Source: Phytoactinopolyspora alkaliphila (lineage in GTDB: Bacteria > Actinomycetota > Actinomycetes > Jiangellales > Jiangellaceae). Taken from it: a DNA stretch of 64,000 nucleotides. The stretch covers positions 372,001 to 436,000 of the forward strand of contig NZ_JAAGOB010000002.1 in NCBI RefSeq assembly GCF_010550695.1. The letters run 5' to 3'. Each line of letters opens with the position of its first letter. Position 1 is the stretch's first letter. Of the stretch, positions 1 to 8,881 are shown piece after piece. The notes beneath the pieces were generated by a model that searched no databases, was not told where the DNA came from, and was given only the letters and a program-made list of their open reading frames with translations. The position numbers were made by a program, and so were the translations under genes.

Positions 1-148
1 GCCGACCTTCGAGCTGACCCAGAATGCCCTCAAGGACGAGTTCGCCCAGGTGGCGAACGGCCGGAAGACGTTCGCCGAGGCGCTCGAGGACCTGCGCGAG
101 CGATCCGTCGCCGACCTCACGGGCATGGGTCTGAGCGTCCGCGAATGA
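1..148 (+). CDS. Sugar ABC transporter substrate-binding protein, C-terminal end
   Basis: Only the last 48 codons are in the window, read from base 2 to the TGA at 146-148. The peptide (for example NALKDEFAQVANGRKTFAEA, then a short tail) resembles the C-terminal helices of extracellular sugar-binding proteins of the CUT1 type. Its stop overlaps the ATG of the first permease in an ATGA arrangement, so it is translationally coupled to the permeases and is presumably the binding lipoprotein of the same importer. The substrate cannot be read from this fragment; the two glycosidases downstream suggest an oligosaccharide. Confidence 0.75.
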   Translation, partial: PTFELTQNALKDEFAQVANGRKTFAEALEDLRERSVADLTGMGLSVRE

Positions 149-1089
149 GTATCGGCACCTTCGCCGGGCCAGTGCGATCCCACCGCCGTGCATTGCACAG
201 CGGCGGGGTCCGCTGGGCGCCCTACGTCTTCCTCGCGCCGTTTGTGGTGCTGTTCCTGGTCTTCCTGGTCGCCCCCATCGTCACCGCGCTCTACACGAGC
301 CTTTTCTCGGTCGAGCGGAGTGGCCTGGGCTTCGGCAACGCGAACGAGAGCGTCTTCGTCGGGTTCGACAACTATGTCCGGGCGTTCTCCGACTCCGGGT
401 TCATCTCCAGCTTCGGCCGGGTGCTGCTGTTCGGCATCGTCCAGGTTCCGGTCATGCTCACGCTGGCGATCGTGCTCGCGCTGCTCTTCGACTCGGCGAC
501 CGTGCGCTGGAAGCGCTTCTTCCAGCTGAGCGTGTTCATCCCGTACGCCGTCCCCGCGGTGGTCGCCACGCTGCTTTGGGGTTTCCTCTACCAGCCGCGC
601 GTCAGCCCGATCGTCGAGCTGCTGCAGACACTGGGAGTCCAGGCCGACTTCCTCGCGCCGGGCACCGTCCTCTGGGCGATCGCCAACGTCAGCATCTGGT
701 CGGTGACCGGAGTCAACATGATCATCATCTTCGCCGCGCTGCAGACCGTGCCGCGCGATGTCTACGAGGCGGCGCGGATCGACGGAGCCGGCGAATTCCG
801 GATGGCGCTGCGGATCAAGCTGCCCATGGTGCTCCCGGCCGTCTTCCTGACGACACTGTTCTCCATTATCGGGACGCTGCAGCTGTTCAACGAACCGATG
901 ACGCTCAGGTCGATCACGTCCAACGTCACCGGCGACTTCACCCCGAACATGGCGGTGTTCTCGGCCACCACACTCGGCGGCGACATCAACCTCGGCTCGG
1001 CGATGGCCATCATGCTCGGCCTGGTGACGTTCGCCCTGTCGATCGTGGTCTCGGTCGCCTCCAACCGCAGGAAGGGGGGTTCCCGATGA
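145..1089 (+). CDS. Sugar ABC transporter permease, MalF/UgpA type
   Basis: 314-residue inner-membrane permease. A short polar N-terminus is followed by about six hydrophobic segments, the first near residues 28-50. The EAA loop that docks the ATPase is seen near residue 208 (YEAARIDGAGEFRMALRIKL). This is the standard size and layout for the MalF-like half of a CUT1 importer. It overlaps the binding-protein gene upstream by ATGA and the second permease downstream by four bases. No ATPase gene is in the window, so the importer probably uses a shared MsiK-type ATPase, as is common in actinomycetes (inference). Confidence 0.92.
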   Translation: MSIGTFAGPVRSHRRALHSGGVRWAPYVFLAPFVVLFLVFLVAPIVTALYTSLFSVERSGLGFGNANESVFVGFDNYVRAFSDSGFISSFGRVLLFGIVQVPVMLTLAIVLALLFDSATVRWKRFFQLSVFIPYAVPAVVATLLWGFLYQPRVSPIVELLQTLGVQADFLAPGTVLWAIANVSIWSVTGVNMIIIFAALQTVPRDVYEAARIDGAGEFRMALRIKLPMVLPAVFLTTLFSIIGTLQLFNEPMTLRSITSNVTGDFTPNMAVFSATTLGGDINLGSAMAIMLGLVTFALSIVVSVASNRRKGGSR

Positions 1090-2036
1090 GCCGTCTGAAC
1101 ACCTCGAGCGAGGTGGCGGCCGGCACGAGCCGCTCCGCTGACGGCCGCCAGGTGCTTTCCGGGTCCCGGCGCCCCAGGGTCCACGCCGAAGGCGAACGGC
1201 CCAGCGTCCGGGCACGTCTGCTCGGCTGGATCTTCATGATCGCCGTAGCCCTGTACTTCCTGGCCCCGGTGTACTGGCTGATCGTCGCCTCGACGAAGTC
1301 GACCGGAGACCTGTTCTCGACGCCCGGCTTCTGGTTCGCCGACTTCAACCTGTGGCAGAACCTGGTGGACCTGACGCAGCGCGACAACGGCATCTTCTGG
1401 CGCTGGATGCTGAACTCGCTGATCTACTCCGGCCTCGGCAGCGCGCTGATGACCTTCATCAGCGTCATCTCCGGATACGCCTTGGCGATGTACCGGTTCC
1501 GTGGCCGCGGAGTGGTCCTGGCCGCCGTCATCGGCAGCATGCTCGTCCCGCAGACCGTGCTGGCGCAGCCGACCTACACATTGCTGGTCAACATCGGCCT
1601 CAACAACACCATGCTCGGCGTCCTGCTGCCCAGCCTGGTCTACCCGTTCGGCGTGATGCTGGGATTCATCTACGCGCAGACCAGCGTTCCCCCGGAGCTG
1701 CTGGAAGCTGCCCGGATGGACGGCGCGAGCGAGTGGCGGGCGTTCTTCTCCATCGCGCTGAAACTCCTGAGCCCGGGCTCGGTCACCATCCTGCTCTTCG
1801 CCTTCATCGGCAGCTGGAACAACTTCATGCTGCCGCTGCTGGTCCTCAGCGACCAGCGGCTGCAGCCGGTCACGGTAGGCCTGTCGGGCTGGAGTCAGGC
1901 TGCCATCACCGTTCCGGGGCTGCAGACCCTGGTGATCATCGGAGCGTTGGTGTCCATCATCCCGATCATCGTCGTCTTCGTGTCCCTGCAGCGGTACTGG
2001 CGCTCCGGACTGGCCGCCGGCGGGCTGAAGGTCTGA
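1086..2036 (+). CDS. Sugar ABC transporter permease, MalG/UgpE type
   Basis: 316-residue partner permease. An extended polar N-terminus of about 40 residues precedes six membrane segments, and the EAA loop lies near residue 205 (LEAARMDGASEWRAFFSIAL). ATG at 1086 overlaps the stop of the MalF-like gene, which supports this start over the longer reading that runs through the previous gene. It should pair with the upstream permease to form the membrane channel. Five bases separate it from the glycoside hydrolase gene, so import and hydrolysis are probably co-transcribed. Confidence 0.92.
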   Translation: MSRLNTSSEVAAGTSRSADGRQVLSGSRRPRVHAEGERPSVRARLLGWIFMIAVALYFLAPVYWLIVASTKSTGDLFSTPGFWFADFNLWQNLVDLTQRDNGIFWRWMLNSLIYSGLGSALMTFISVISGYALAMYRFRGRGVVLAAVIGSMLVPQTVLAQPTYTLLVNIGLNNTMLGVLLPSLVYPFGVMLGFIYAQTSVPPELLEAARMDGASEWRAFFSIALKLLSPGSVTILLFAFIGSWNNFMLPLLVLSDQRLQPVTVGLSGWSQAAITVPGLQTLVIIGALVSIIPIIVVFVSLQRYWRSGLAAGGLKV

Positions 2037-2041
2037 GCCGG

Positions 2042-4432
2042 ATGCGAACCATCCGATACCGGCGGGCCTCCGAGGACTGGCTCGACGGGCTCCCGCTCGG
2101 CAACGGCCGGACCGGCGCCATGGTCGTCACCGGTGACGACGGCGTCCGCCTGCAGCTCAACGACGGCACCGCGTGGTCCGGCTCACCCGCGAGCGAGCAC
2201 CGGCGCGGCCAGGCCGATGCGGTGGACGCGGCCGCCGCCCGCGCGGAGGCACGACGGCTGTTCGACTCCGGGCAGGCCGTCGCGGCCGAGGTCGCGCTCC
2301 AGACGCTGCAGGCCAGGTACGCGCAGGCCTATCTCCCGCTCGCCGACGTCCAGATCCGGCACGCCCCTTCGGTCGAGGTCGAGCGGATGCTCGACCTCGA
2401 GGACGCCGTCCACACCGCGACCGCCGGCGCGGTCCGGCACGAAACGTTCGTCAGCACACCCGACGGTGTGCTCGTCCACCAGTTCGTCTCGCCGAAGCCG
2501 ACGGACGTCACCGTCGTCGCCACCAGCCCGCTCCGACCCCTCGCACACGGCTGGGACGGTCACCGGCTTCAGCTCCTGCTCGCTCTCCCCGCCGACGTGG
2601 CGCCGGGACACGAGCCGTTCGAGCCGGCGATCCGCTGGCACGTGGACGGCGTCGTTCCCGTTCAGGCGGCTGTGGTCGCGGGAGTCGTCCATGACGGGGT
2701 GGTGGAGGTGGCTGACGCTGCCGAGGGTGGCCCGGTGGAGAACCGCCGGGTCCGCGTCCGGTTCAGCAGCGTTCGGCGGCTGCGTCTCGTCCTGGCCACA
2801 GCGACGACGTTCACCGCCGTCGGACGCGAGCCGCACCTCGACGTGCAGGCTGCGGCGGAACAGGCCGGTAGCGTCGTCACCGCCGCCCTCGCGTGCGACG
2901 CCGGCACGCTCCGGGCACGCCATGTGGCCGCCCACCGGGAGCTGTTCGACCGGGTCGGGCTCCGGCTGGGCCCGCAGGATGATCCGGCCGCGGAGATCGT
3001 CGACCCCGATCAGCGGGTCGCCGCCCTGGCCGCCGGATCGGGCGCTGATGCCACCGCCGATCCTCCGCTGCTGGAGACGCTCTTCGACTACGGCCGATAC
3101 CTGCTGATCAGCTCGTCGCGACCGGGCGGGCTGCCTGCGACGTTGCAGGGGTTGTGGAACGAGCAGATGCAGCCGCCGTGGTCGTCGGCCTACACGCTGA
3201 ACATCAACACCGAGATGAACTACTGGGCGGCAGGGCCGTTGGGCTTGCCGGAGACCGAAGACCCGCTGCTCGAGCTGGTCGAGGCGCTGGCCGAGAACGG
3301 TGAGAGCACCGCGGCCCGCCTGTACGGAGCACGCGGCTGGACGGCACACCACAACACCGACGCCTGGGTGTTCACCTCGCCGACGTCAGGCGACGCGGCC
3401 TGGTCGCAGTGGCCGATGGGGGGAGCCTGGCTCGTCTGCCAGCTGGACCGGCGGCGCCGGTTCGGTGCCGCGGACGCCCAGTGGCTACGCCGCATCTGGC
3501 CATTGGCCCGCGGTGCCGCGGCCTTCGTGCTCGATCTCCTCGAGCCGGACGACGACGGACACCTGGTCAGCTTCCCGTCGACCTCGCCGGAGAACCACTA
3601 CGCGACCCCCGGCGGACCGGCTGCGATCACGGTCGGCAGCGGCATGGATCGTGCGCTCGCGGCGGAGCTCTTCTCCATCGTCGTCGCCCTCTCCGAGGAT
3701 TCAGGCCAGGACGGGGACCCGGTCGCGGCCGAAGCCCGGCAGGCGCGAGCGCGGCTGCGCCCGCCGGTGATCGACCCGGACGGCACGCTCCGGGAGTGGC
3801 ACGCCGGTGCCCAGCAGGCCGAACCGGAGCATCGACACCTCTCTCACCTGGTCTTCGCCTACCCCGGCACGGCGGAACTGGACGACGAGCTCGCGGCTGC
3901 GGTCGGCCGGACACTGGATGCGCGGGGCGACGACTCGACGGGGTGGTCCCTGGCGTGGAAACTGGCGCTGCGCGCGCGGCTGCGCGAGCCCGCCCGGTTC
4001 GCGTCGCTGCTGCGCTATCTGATCCGCCCCGTGACCGGCCAAGCCGCGCATGCCGGAGGGCTGTACCCCAACCTGTTCGCCGCCCACCCTCCGTTCCAGA
4101 TCGACGGCAACCTCGGCTACACAGCGGCCGTGTGCGAGGCGCTCGTGCAGGGACACCGCGGCCACATCGACCTGCTGCCCGGCTGGCCGGAGGACCTGGG
4201 CGACGGCTCGGTCCGCGGCTTGATCGCCGAGCCGGGCATCACCGTGGGATTCGACTGGCGAGACGGCATACCGGTCACCGTGACGTTGCGGGCCTTGTCA
4301 GCTCGGCAGGCCGGGCCGCGCGTGGTACGCCACCGTGGCACCAGCCGAAACATCGAGATACCGGAGAACCGCCATGTCACCGTCGAATGGTCTTCGGCCG
4401 GCGTGCACACTTGCAAGCAAGGCGACCGTTGA
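2042..4432 (+). CDS. GH95-family glycoside hydrolase (alpha-L-fucosidase-like)
   Basis: 796 residues, the usual length for GH95. The N-terminal beta-domain opens with a typical [16 protein letters not shown] stretch and [11 protein letters not shown]. The (alpha/alpha)6 domain carries [11 protein letters not shown], the INTEMNYW segment with the conserved asparagines, HHNTDAW and, near the C-terminus, QIDGNLGY, which holds the aspartate matching the catalytic base of the family. There is no obvious signal peptide, so it probably works in the cytoplasm on imported oligosaccharides. Known GH95 activities are alpha-1,2-L-fucosidase and alpha-L-galactosidase; the exact sugar is not readable here. 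It sits between the permease genes and a GH1 gene, apparently in one operon. Confidence 0.88.
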   Translation: MRTIRYRRASEDWLDGLPLGNGRTGAMVVTGDDGVRLQLNDGTAWSGSPASEHRRGQADAVDAAAARAEARRLFDSGQAVAAEVALQTLQARYAQAYLPLADVQIRHAPSVEVERMLDLEDAVHTATAGAVRHETFVSTPDGVLVHQFVSPKPTDVTVVATSPLRPLAHGWDGHRLQLLLALPADVAPGHEPFEPAIRWHVDGVVPVQAAVVAGVVHDGVVEVADAAEGGPVENRRVRVRFSSVRRLRLVLATATTFTAVGREPHLDVQAAAEQAGSVVTAALACDAGTLRARHVAAHRELFDRVGLRLGPQDDPAAEIVDPDQRVAALAAGSGADATADPPLLETLFDYGRYLLISSSRPGGLPATLQGLWNEQMQPPWSSAYTLNINTEMNYWAAGPLGLPETEDPLLELVEALAENGESTAARLYGARGWTAHHNTDAWVFTSPTSGDAAWSQWPMGGAWLVCQLDRRRRFGAADAQWLRRIWPLARGAAAFVLDLLEPDDDGHLVSFPSTSPENHYATPGGPAAITVGSGMDRALAAELFSIVVALSEDSGQDGDPVAAEARQARARLRPPVIDPDGTLREWHAGAQQAEPEHRHLSHLVFAYPGTAELDDELAAAVGRTLDARGDDSTGWSLAWKLALRARLREPARFASLLRYLIRPVTGQAAHAGGLYPNLFAAHPPFQIDGNLGYTAAVCEALVQGHRGHIDLLPGWPEDLGDGSVRGLIAEPGITVGFDWRDGIPVTVTLRALSARQAGPRVVRHRGTSRNIEIPENRHVTVEWSSAGVHTCKQGDR

Positions 4433-4502
4433 CCACCGAACCATCGCAGCCACCGAGAGCACGGCTCTCCCGATACCTCACCGCAGAACTGGAGATCACC
4501 GC

Positions 4503-5942
4503 ATGAGCACCGGAAACGCCGACTACCGCGACTCCGGACTCGTCTTCCCGGACGAGTTCGTCTTTGGTTCCGCGACCGCGTCCTACCAGGTGGAAGGCGC
4601 CTTCGACGAGGACGGCCGGGGCCCCTCGATCTGGGACACGTTCAGCAAGACTCCAGGCAACGTCTGGAACGGCGACACCGGCGACGTCGCCGTGGATCAC
4701 TACCATCGTCTGGACGAGGATCTGGATCTCATGCAGCGCCTTGGCCTGCAGTCCTACCGTTTCTCCATCGCCTGGCCTCGAATCCAGCCTCCCGGTTCGG
4801 GACCGGTGAACCCCAAGGGCGTCGACTTCTACTCCCGCCTCGTCGACGGGCTGCTGGAACGCGGCATCGCACCGATCGCCACCCTGTACCACTGGGACCT
4901 CCCCCAGCCCCTGGAGGACGCCGGCGGGTGGCCGGCCCGGGATACCGCGTACCGGTTCGCCGAGTACGCCCGGCACGCCGGCGAAGCACTCGGTGACCGG
5001 GTCCACGTCTGGACGACGCTGAACGAGCCGTGGTGCTCGGCCTACCTCGGCTACGGCTCGGGCGCGCACGCCCCGGGCCGGATCGACGGCGCCGACTCCC
5101 TGCGGGCGGTACACCACCTCAACCTGGGACATGGACTCGCTATTCAGCAGCTGCGTGATGTCGTGACCAAAGACGACGCGCAGTTCTCGGTCACCCTCAA
5201 CTTCCACGTCCTTCGTGGCGTCGACGACACGGCGGACGAGGCGAAGCGACGTATCGACGGCCTCGCCAATCGAGCCTTCACCTGGCCGATGCTGCGCGGC
5301 GAGTACCCGGCGGACCTGCTTCAGGACACGTCCTCGGTCACCGACTGGTCGTTCGTGCAGGACGGCGACCTGGCCGCCATCCACCAGCCGATCGACCTGC
5401 TCGGCGTCAATTACTACTCCACCGCCACCGTCCGCGTGTGGGACGGCATCTCACCGCGGCAGAACAACGACGGCCACAAGGACATGGGCGGCTCGGCCTG
5501 GCCCGGCGCGGACGACATCGAGTTCCTGGCGCAGCCGGGTCCCCACACCGCCATGGGCTGGAACATCGCGCCGGAAGGCCTCGAAGAGCTCCTGGTCTCA
5601 CTCTCCGGGCAGTTCCCCGGCCTGCCGCTGATGGTCACCGAGAACGGCGCGGCGTTCGACGACGTCGTCGAGGACGGAGCCGTGCACGACGCCGACCGGA
5701 CCGACTATCTGCGGCGTCACTTCACCGCGGCGCGCCGGGCCCTGCAGCGCGGCGTCGATCTGCGGGGATATCAGGTGTGGTCGCTCTTCGACAACTATGA
5801 GTGGGGCTACGGCTACTCCAAGCGGTTCGGCATCGTCCGCGTGGACTACGACACGTTGGAGCGTCTGATGAAGGACAGCGCCCATTGGTACGCCGAGCTC
5901 ATCAAGACACGCACCATCCCCGACGTGCCGGGCCTCGGCTGA
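4503..5942 (+). CDS. GH1 beta-glucosidase-type glycosidase
   Basis: 479-residue (beta/alpha)8 enzyme of glycoside hydrolase family 1. The N-terminal signature [15 protein letters not shown], the acid/base glutamate in TLNEP (near residue 174) and the nucleophile in VTENGAAF (near residue 380) are all present, so it should be an active retaining beta-glycosidase. No signal peptide is visible. ATG at 4503 follows GGAGATC at a normal distance and agrees with the family start. It is the last gene of the sugar operon and should trim beta-linked glucose, galactose or fucose residues from imported oligosaccharides; the preferred substrate is unknown. A strong hairpin follows it. Confidence 0.92.
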   Translation: MSTGNADYRDSGLVFPDEFVFGSATASYQVEGAFDEDGRGPSIWDTFSKTPGNVWNGDTGDVAVDHYHRLDEDLDLMQRLGLQSYRFSIAWPRIQPPGSGPVNPKGVDFYSRLVDGLLERGIAPIATLYHWDLPQPLEDAGGWPARDTAYRFAEYARHAGEALGDRVHVWTTLNEPWCSAYLGYGSGAHAPGRIDGADSLRAVHHLNLGHGLAIQQLRDVVTKDDAQFSVTLNFHVLRGVDDTADEAKRRIDGLANRAFTWPMLRGEYPADLLQDTSSVTDWSFVQDGDLAAIHQPIDLLGVNYYSTATVRVWDGISPRQNNDGHKDMGGSAWPGADDIEFLAQPGPHTAMGWNIAPEGLEELLVSLSGQFPGLPLMVTENGAAFDDVVEDGAVHDADRTDYLRRHFTAARRALQRGVDLRGYQVWSLFDNYEWGYGYSKRFGIVRVDYDTLERLMKDSAHWYAELIKTRTIPDVPGLG

Positions 5943-5952
5943 CGGAGAATCC

Positions 5953-6002
5953 CTTGCGTCCTGCAGAGCGTGGCCTGCTGCGCTCGCCCTGCAGGACGCA
6001 AG
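5953..6002. terminator. Hairpin after the GH95/GH1 operon
   Basis: Two perfect 14-base arms (CTTGCGTCCTGCAG at 5953-5966 and its complement at 5989-6002) are separated by 22 bases. It lies 10 bases after the GH1 stop and is not followed by a T-run, as is usual for actinobacterial terminators. Most likely it ends the sugar operon. Confidence 0.7.
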
Positions 6003-6082
6003 GCTTCGCAACCGTTCCAGGGGCGAGAGAGCCGGCTGTTTGATCTTCACTCCGGCGGGTAACCACGTCCCGGGAGGCACTT

Positions 6083-6286
6083 ATGCGAATCGCAAGCGTA
6101 ATCGTCCTCGTCTGGTTACTCATCGGCGTTCTCGCCACCTGGCAACGGGGCTACTTCGGGGGTGAGGACAACCCCGACTGTGCGAGAGTCGGCACCATCG
6201 CGGTCACGGTTATCGCCGGGCCACTCAACTATGTCGGGGTGAATCCCAAGGTCGAGGAGTGCGACCTTCCCGAACCGTCGGAATAG
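6083..6286 (+). CDS. Small membrane protein of unknown function
   Basis: 67 residues. A hydrophobic N-terminal helix (residues 3-20, IASVIVLVWLLIGVLATW) is followed by a short soluble part with two cysteines (CARVG and ECDLP). GGAGGC lies shortly before ATG 6083. Small proteins of this shape (one membrane helix then RGYF and a cysteine pair) recur in actinomycetes as uncharacterised proteins. It stands alone after the hairpin that ends the sugar operon. Function unknown. Confidence 0.72.
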   Translation: MRIASVIVLVWLLIGVLATWQRGYFGGEDNPDCARVGTIAVTVIAGPLNYVGVNPKVEECDLPEPSE

Positions 6287-6514
6287 CCCTACGGTCAAGC
6301 CTAACTCGGCTGGGCGGTTGCCCGGGTCTGGTTGCTTCAGCCGGTTTGTCAAGGCATGAACGATGACTTCTGTCCGCCACCAGCGCCACGAGGAAAGCGT
6401 TGCGGCCTCGCGAGCAACCGTCACCGGCCCGTCGGGGGCCACGCCCGCCTCGCCAGCTGAGGAGTGGCGCAGCGCCGCCGCGTACCGCTAGACCCCAGGG
6501 CGAGCTGTCTAGTC

Positions 6515-7162
6515 CTAGCTGCCGCGGTGGTCGTCGAATGCGCCGAGGAAGCGTTTAAGGAGCTCATTGTCGCCTTCGACCTGGGCGTCACCGCCTTTGA
6601 CGGCGTCATCAAGGGCGCCCTTGCCGAACACCAGATCTTGGACCGTGCGGACGGCGCAGGTGAGGACGGCATCGGCGACAGCCTCACCCCGGACGGCGTC
6701 CAGACTCCCGTCTTGGACGGTGAGAAGGAACGCGTCAGCAGGCAGCCGAAGCTGCACAGTGCCATGCAGGCCGGCTGCCGCGTCCGGGTCAAAGGTGGTT
6801 CGCAGCGCTACCACCAGTGCGTCCGGGCTGAGTTCCGTGGCCGATCCGGCACCAGGGGGCAGGGGACTGCCCCAGCGCCCAAGCGCGAGCAGGACGGGCT
6901 CGAGCGCTCGGCCTCGGCCGGTCAGCTCATAAACCAGCCCGGTGGCGGGCGGTAGGGCGCGCCGTCTGGTCAGGACGCCGGTCTCCTCCATCTCGCGCAG
7001 ACGCTGGGTCAGTACGTTCTGGCTCATGTCGGGCAGCCCGCGATGCAGATCGGCAAACCGTTTCGGCCCGAACAGCAGTTCCCGGACGACGAGCAGCGCC
7101 CACCGCTCGCCGACGACGTCCAGAGCACGGGCGATGCCGCACAAGTCGTGGTAGCTACGCAT
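6515..7162 (-). CDS. HxlR-family transcriptional regulator with C-terminal SCP2-like domain
   Basis: 215 residues. The N-terminal winged helix is of HxlR type (CGIARALDVVGERWALLVVR, then FADLHRGLPDMSQNVLTQRL), covering about residues 8-95. The C-terminal 110 residues resemble the sterol-carrier-like domain found in a subgroup of these regulators, which may bind a hydrophobic ligand. It is divergent from the alpha/beta hydrolase gene at 7234 and a near-perfect dyad lies between them, so it probably represses that gene and itself (inference). Confidence 0.88.
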   Translation of the reverse strand: MRSYHDLCGIARALDVVGERWALLVVRELLFGPKRFADLHRGLPDMSQNVLTQRLREMEETGVLTRRRALPPATGLVYELTGRGRALEPVLLALGRWGSPLPPGAGSATELSPDALVVALRTTFDPDAAAGLHGTVQLRLPADAFLLTVQDGSLDAVRGEAVADAVLTCAVRTVQDLVFGKGALDDAVKGGDAQVEGDNELLKRFLGAFDDHRGS

Positions 7163-7191
7163 CCACTCATCATACTTCCCATGAAGGACTA

Positions 7192-7214
7192 GTTGCTCCT
7201 ATATTAGGAGTAAC
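7192..7214. promoter_or_regulatory. Likely HxlR operator between divergent genes
   Basis: GTTGCTCCTA at 7192-7201 and TAGGAGTAAC at 7205-7214 form an inverted repeat with one mismatch around a 3-base centre. The site is AT-rich against a GC-rich background and lies in the 71-base gap between the HxlR gene and the hydrolase gene, where a repressor would cover both promoters. Confidence 0.65.
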
Positions 7215-7233
7215 CTACTAAGAGGGAGCAACC

Positions 7234-8037
7234 ATGCCGCACGTGACTTCCGCCGACGGCACGACCCTCGGCTTCGACTGCCTCAGCGGCGAAGGACCCA
7301 CGCTGGTGCTGGTCAGCGGTGGCCTGGACGACGGCACCGAGAACGTCCCGCTCGGCCGGTGGCTGGCGGACGTCTTCTCCGTGGTGACATACCGACGTCG
7401 AGGCCGTGGCGACAGCGGTGACACGGCGCCGTATGCGGTGCAGCGAGAGATAGAGGACCTCGCCGCCGTCATCGATGAGACTGGAGGCCGGGCACACGTG
7501 TTCGGCGCTTCCTCCGGCGGCGCGCTCGCGCTGCAAGCGGCCGGCGCGGGGCTGCCCATCGACCGGATCGCCGTCCACGAGGTTCCCTACTTGCTGGACG
7601 ACGACCTCGTCGCAGCTTGGAAGGCCTACACCGTCGACCTCACTACAGCGCTCGAAGCCGGCGACCGTCACGAAGCGCTGCGGCTGTTCATGCGGATGGC
7701 TGGATCCTCCGAGGAAGACATCGCGAGCGCCGAGGCCACGCCTTACTGGCCGGCCCTGATCTCCCTGGCGCCGACGTTGCGCTACGACGCGGCCTGTCTC
7801 GGCGACGGCCCACCACCCGCAGTCCGGCTCGCGGTGGTGACCCAGCCCGTGCTGCTGACCACTGGAGCGACAATCGATCCACACTCCGCCGGACTGTCCG
7901 TCGACTTCTTCGGAAAGGCCGCCGACGCTGCCGCCGCCTGTCTGCCCAGCGGGCGGCGGGCCACGATCGAGGTCGCCGGACACGTCCCCGACCCCGCGCT
8001 GCTCGGGCCCATGCTGACCGACTTCTTCAAGGGCTGA
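7234..8037 (+). CDS. Alpha/beta hydrolase
   Basis: 267 residues with an alpha/beta hydrolase fold. The nucleophile elbow is seen as FGASSGGALAL (G-x-S-x-G), preceded by LVLVSGGLDDG, which would form the oxyanion region. The C-terminal histidine is probably the one in EVAGHVPDP. GGGAG precedes ATG 7234 at a normal distance. Substrate unknown. It is divergent from an HxlR regulator with an operator between them, a common layout for stress- or xenobiotic-responsive hydrolases. Confidence 0.85.
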   Translation: MPHVTSADGTTLGFDCLSGEGPTLVLVSGGLDDGTENVPLGRWLADVFSVVTYRRRGRGDSGDTAPYAVQREIEDLAAVIDETGGRAHVFGASSGGALALQAAGAGLPIDRIAVHEVPYLLDDDLVAAWKAYTVDLTTALEAGDRHEALRLFMRMAGSSEEDIASAEATPYWPALISLAPTLRYDAACLGDGPPPAVRLAVVTQPVLLTTGATIDPHSAGLSVDFFGKAADAAAACLPSGRRATIEVAGHVPDPALLGPMLTDFFKG

Positions 8038-8152
8038 ATCGACGACGACGCCCGCCTGCGGCTCCATCGGCGACGCCGCACCGACATGAACTTGTGACAC
8101 GTCAGCACATCAGGTACGGCAAGCGTCCCGGCCTGACGTCTCACTTAAGGGC

Positions 8153-8183
8153 TTGACCTTGTCACTGTGACAGGGTTTTGAAT
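8153..8183 (+). promoter_or_regulatory. MerR-type promoter with operator in the spacer
   Basis: A -35 element TTGACC (8153-8158) and a -10-like TTGAAT (8178-8183) are 19 bases apart, the stretched spacing typical of MerR-activated promoters. The spacer holds the dyad TGTCAC-T-GTGACA (8160-8172), extendable to nine bases per arm with one mismatch. The promoter points into the HEAT gene at 8206 and the MerR-HEAT gene behind it, so autoregulation is likely. Confidence 0.72.
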
Positions 8184-8205
8184 CACGGGTGGAGGTGGTT
8201 CAGAA

Positions 8206-8877
8206 GTGATCCAGAAAGATGACGACCAGGTCGTGTCGCGGTTGAAGACGGCGCTCGGGGCTGCGGAGCCGTCGGTACGGCTGCAGGCGGCGCTGACCGC
8301 CGGCATGCATCCCGCACCCGAGTACATCGAGGTCCTGGTGGAACGGTGCGGGATCGAGCCGGACTTCTATGTGCGCGACATGTTGACCTGGGCGCTCACG
8401 CGGCACGACCCAGATGCCACCGTCGGTCGGCTGCTGGTCGAGCTCGAGTCGGAGTCGCCGCAGGCCCGAAGTCAGGCTCTCCATACGCTGTCGAAGATCG
8501 GTGACCGGCGCACGTGGCCCGCGATCACATCGGACCTCCTGCAGGATAAGAACGACGAGGTCGCACGCGCAGCGTGGCGTACCGCGACGGGACTCGTCCC
8601 GGACGGTGGTGAAGCTAGTCTTGCTGAGGTGCTGTCGACACAGTTCAACCGGGGAGACCGCGAGGTCCAACTAAGTCTCAGCCGCGCCTTCGTCGCACTT
8701 GGCACAGCGGCGTCGTCCGTTGTCGAGCGAGCGATAGCCGATCGTGACGACGGTGTGCGCACACACGCCATCGCCACCGAGCACCTGATGCAGGACCCTG
8801 AGGCTGAGTTCGATGCCGCGATGGCCGACGCACGCCGGATCATCGCGCTCCTTGGCGCACCGGTCATCACGGAGTGA
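8206..8877 (+). CDS. HEAT-repeat protein
   Basis: 223 residues made of helical HEAT-like repeats of the PBS-lyase type. Examples are PDATVGRLLVELESESPQAR and WPAITSDLLQDKNDEVARAA, each about 30 residues with an aspartate or glutamate near the turn. There is no catalytic motif and no signal peptide. The GTG start at 8206 is preceded by GGAGG somewhat far upstream; an alternative start nearby cannot be excluded. It is followed after four bases by a MerR regulator that itself ends in HEAT repeats, so the two proteins probably evolved as a pair and may bind each other (inference). Confidence 0.8.
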   Translation: MIQKDDDQVVSRLKTALGAAEPSVRLQAALTAGMHPAPEYIEVLVERCGIEPDFYVRDMLTWALTRHDPDATVGRLLVELESESPQARSQALHTLSKIGDRRTWPAITSDLLQDKNDEVARAAWRTATGLVPDGGEASLAEVLSTQFNRGDREVQLSLSRAFVALGTAASSVVERAIADRDDGVRTHAIATEHLMQDPEAEFDAAMADARRIIALLGAPVITE

Positions 8878-8881
8878 CACG

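Noticed and set aside
576-2036. Long N-terminal extension of the second permease
   Set aside because: It overlaps the first permease in another frame. ATG 1086 with the four-base overlap is the natural start.
2183-3352. 389-residue minus-strand frame
   Set aside because: Shadow of the GH95 gene.
1352-4432. 1026-residue reading that would fuse a permease-region frame to the GH95 enzyme
   Set aside because: The first 230 residues are out of frame with the real permease and have shadow composition. ATG 2042 gives the GH95 start.
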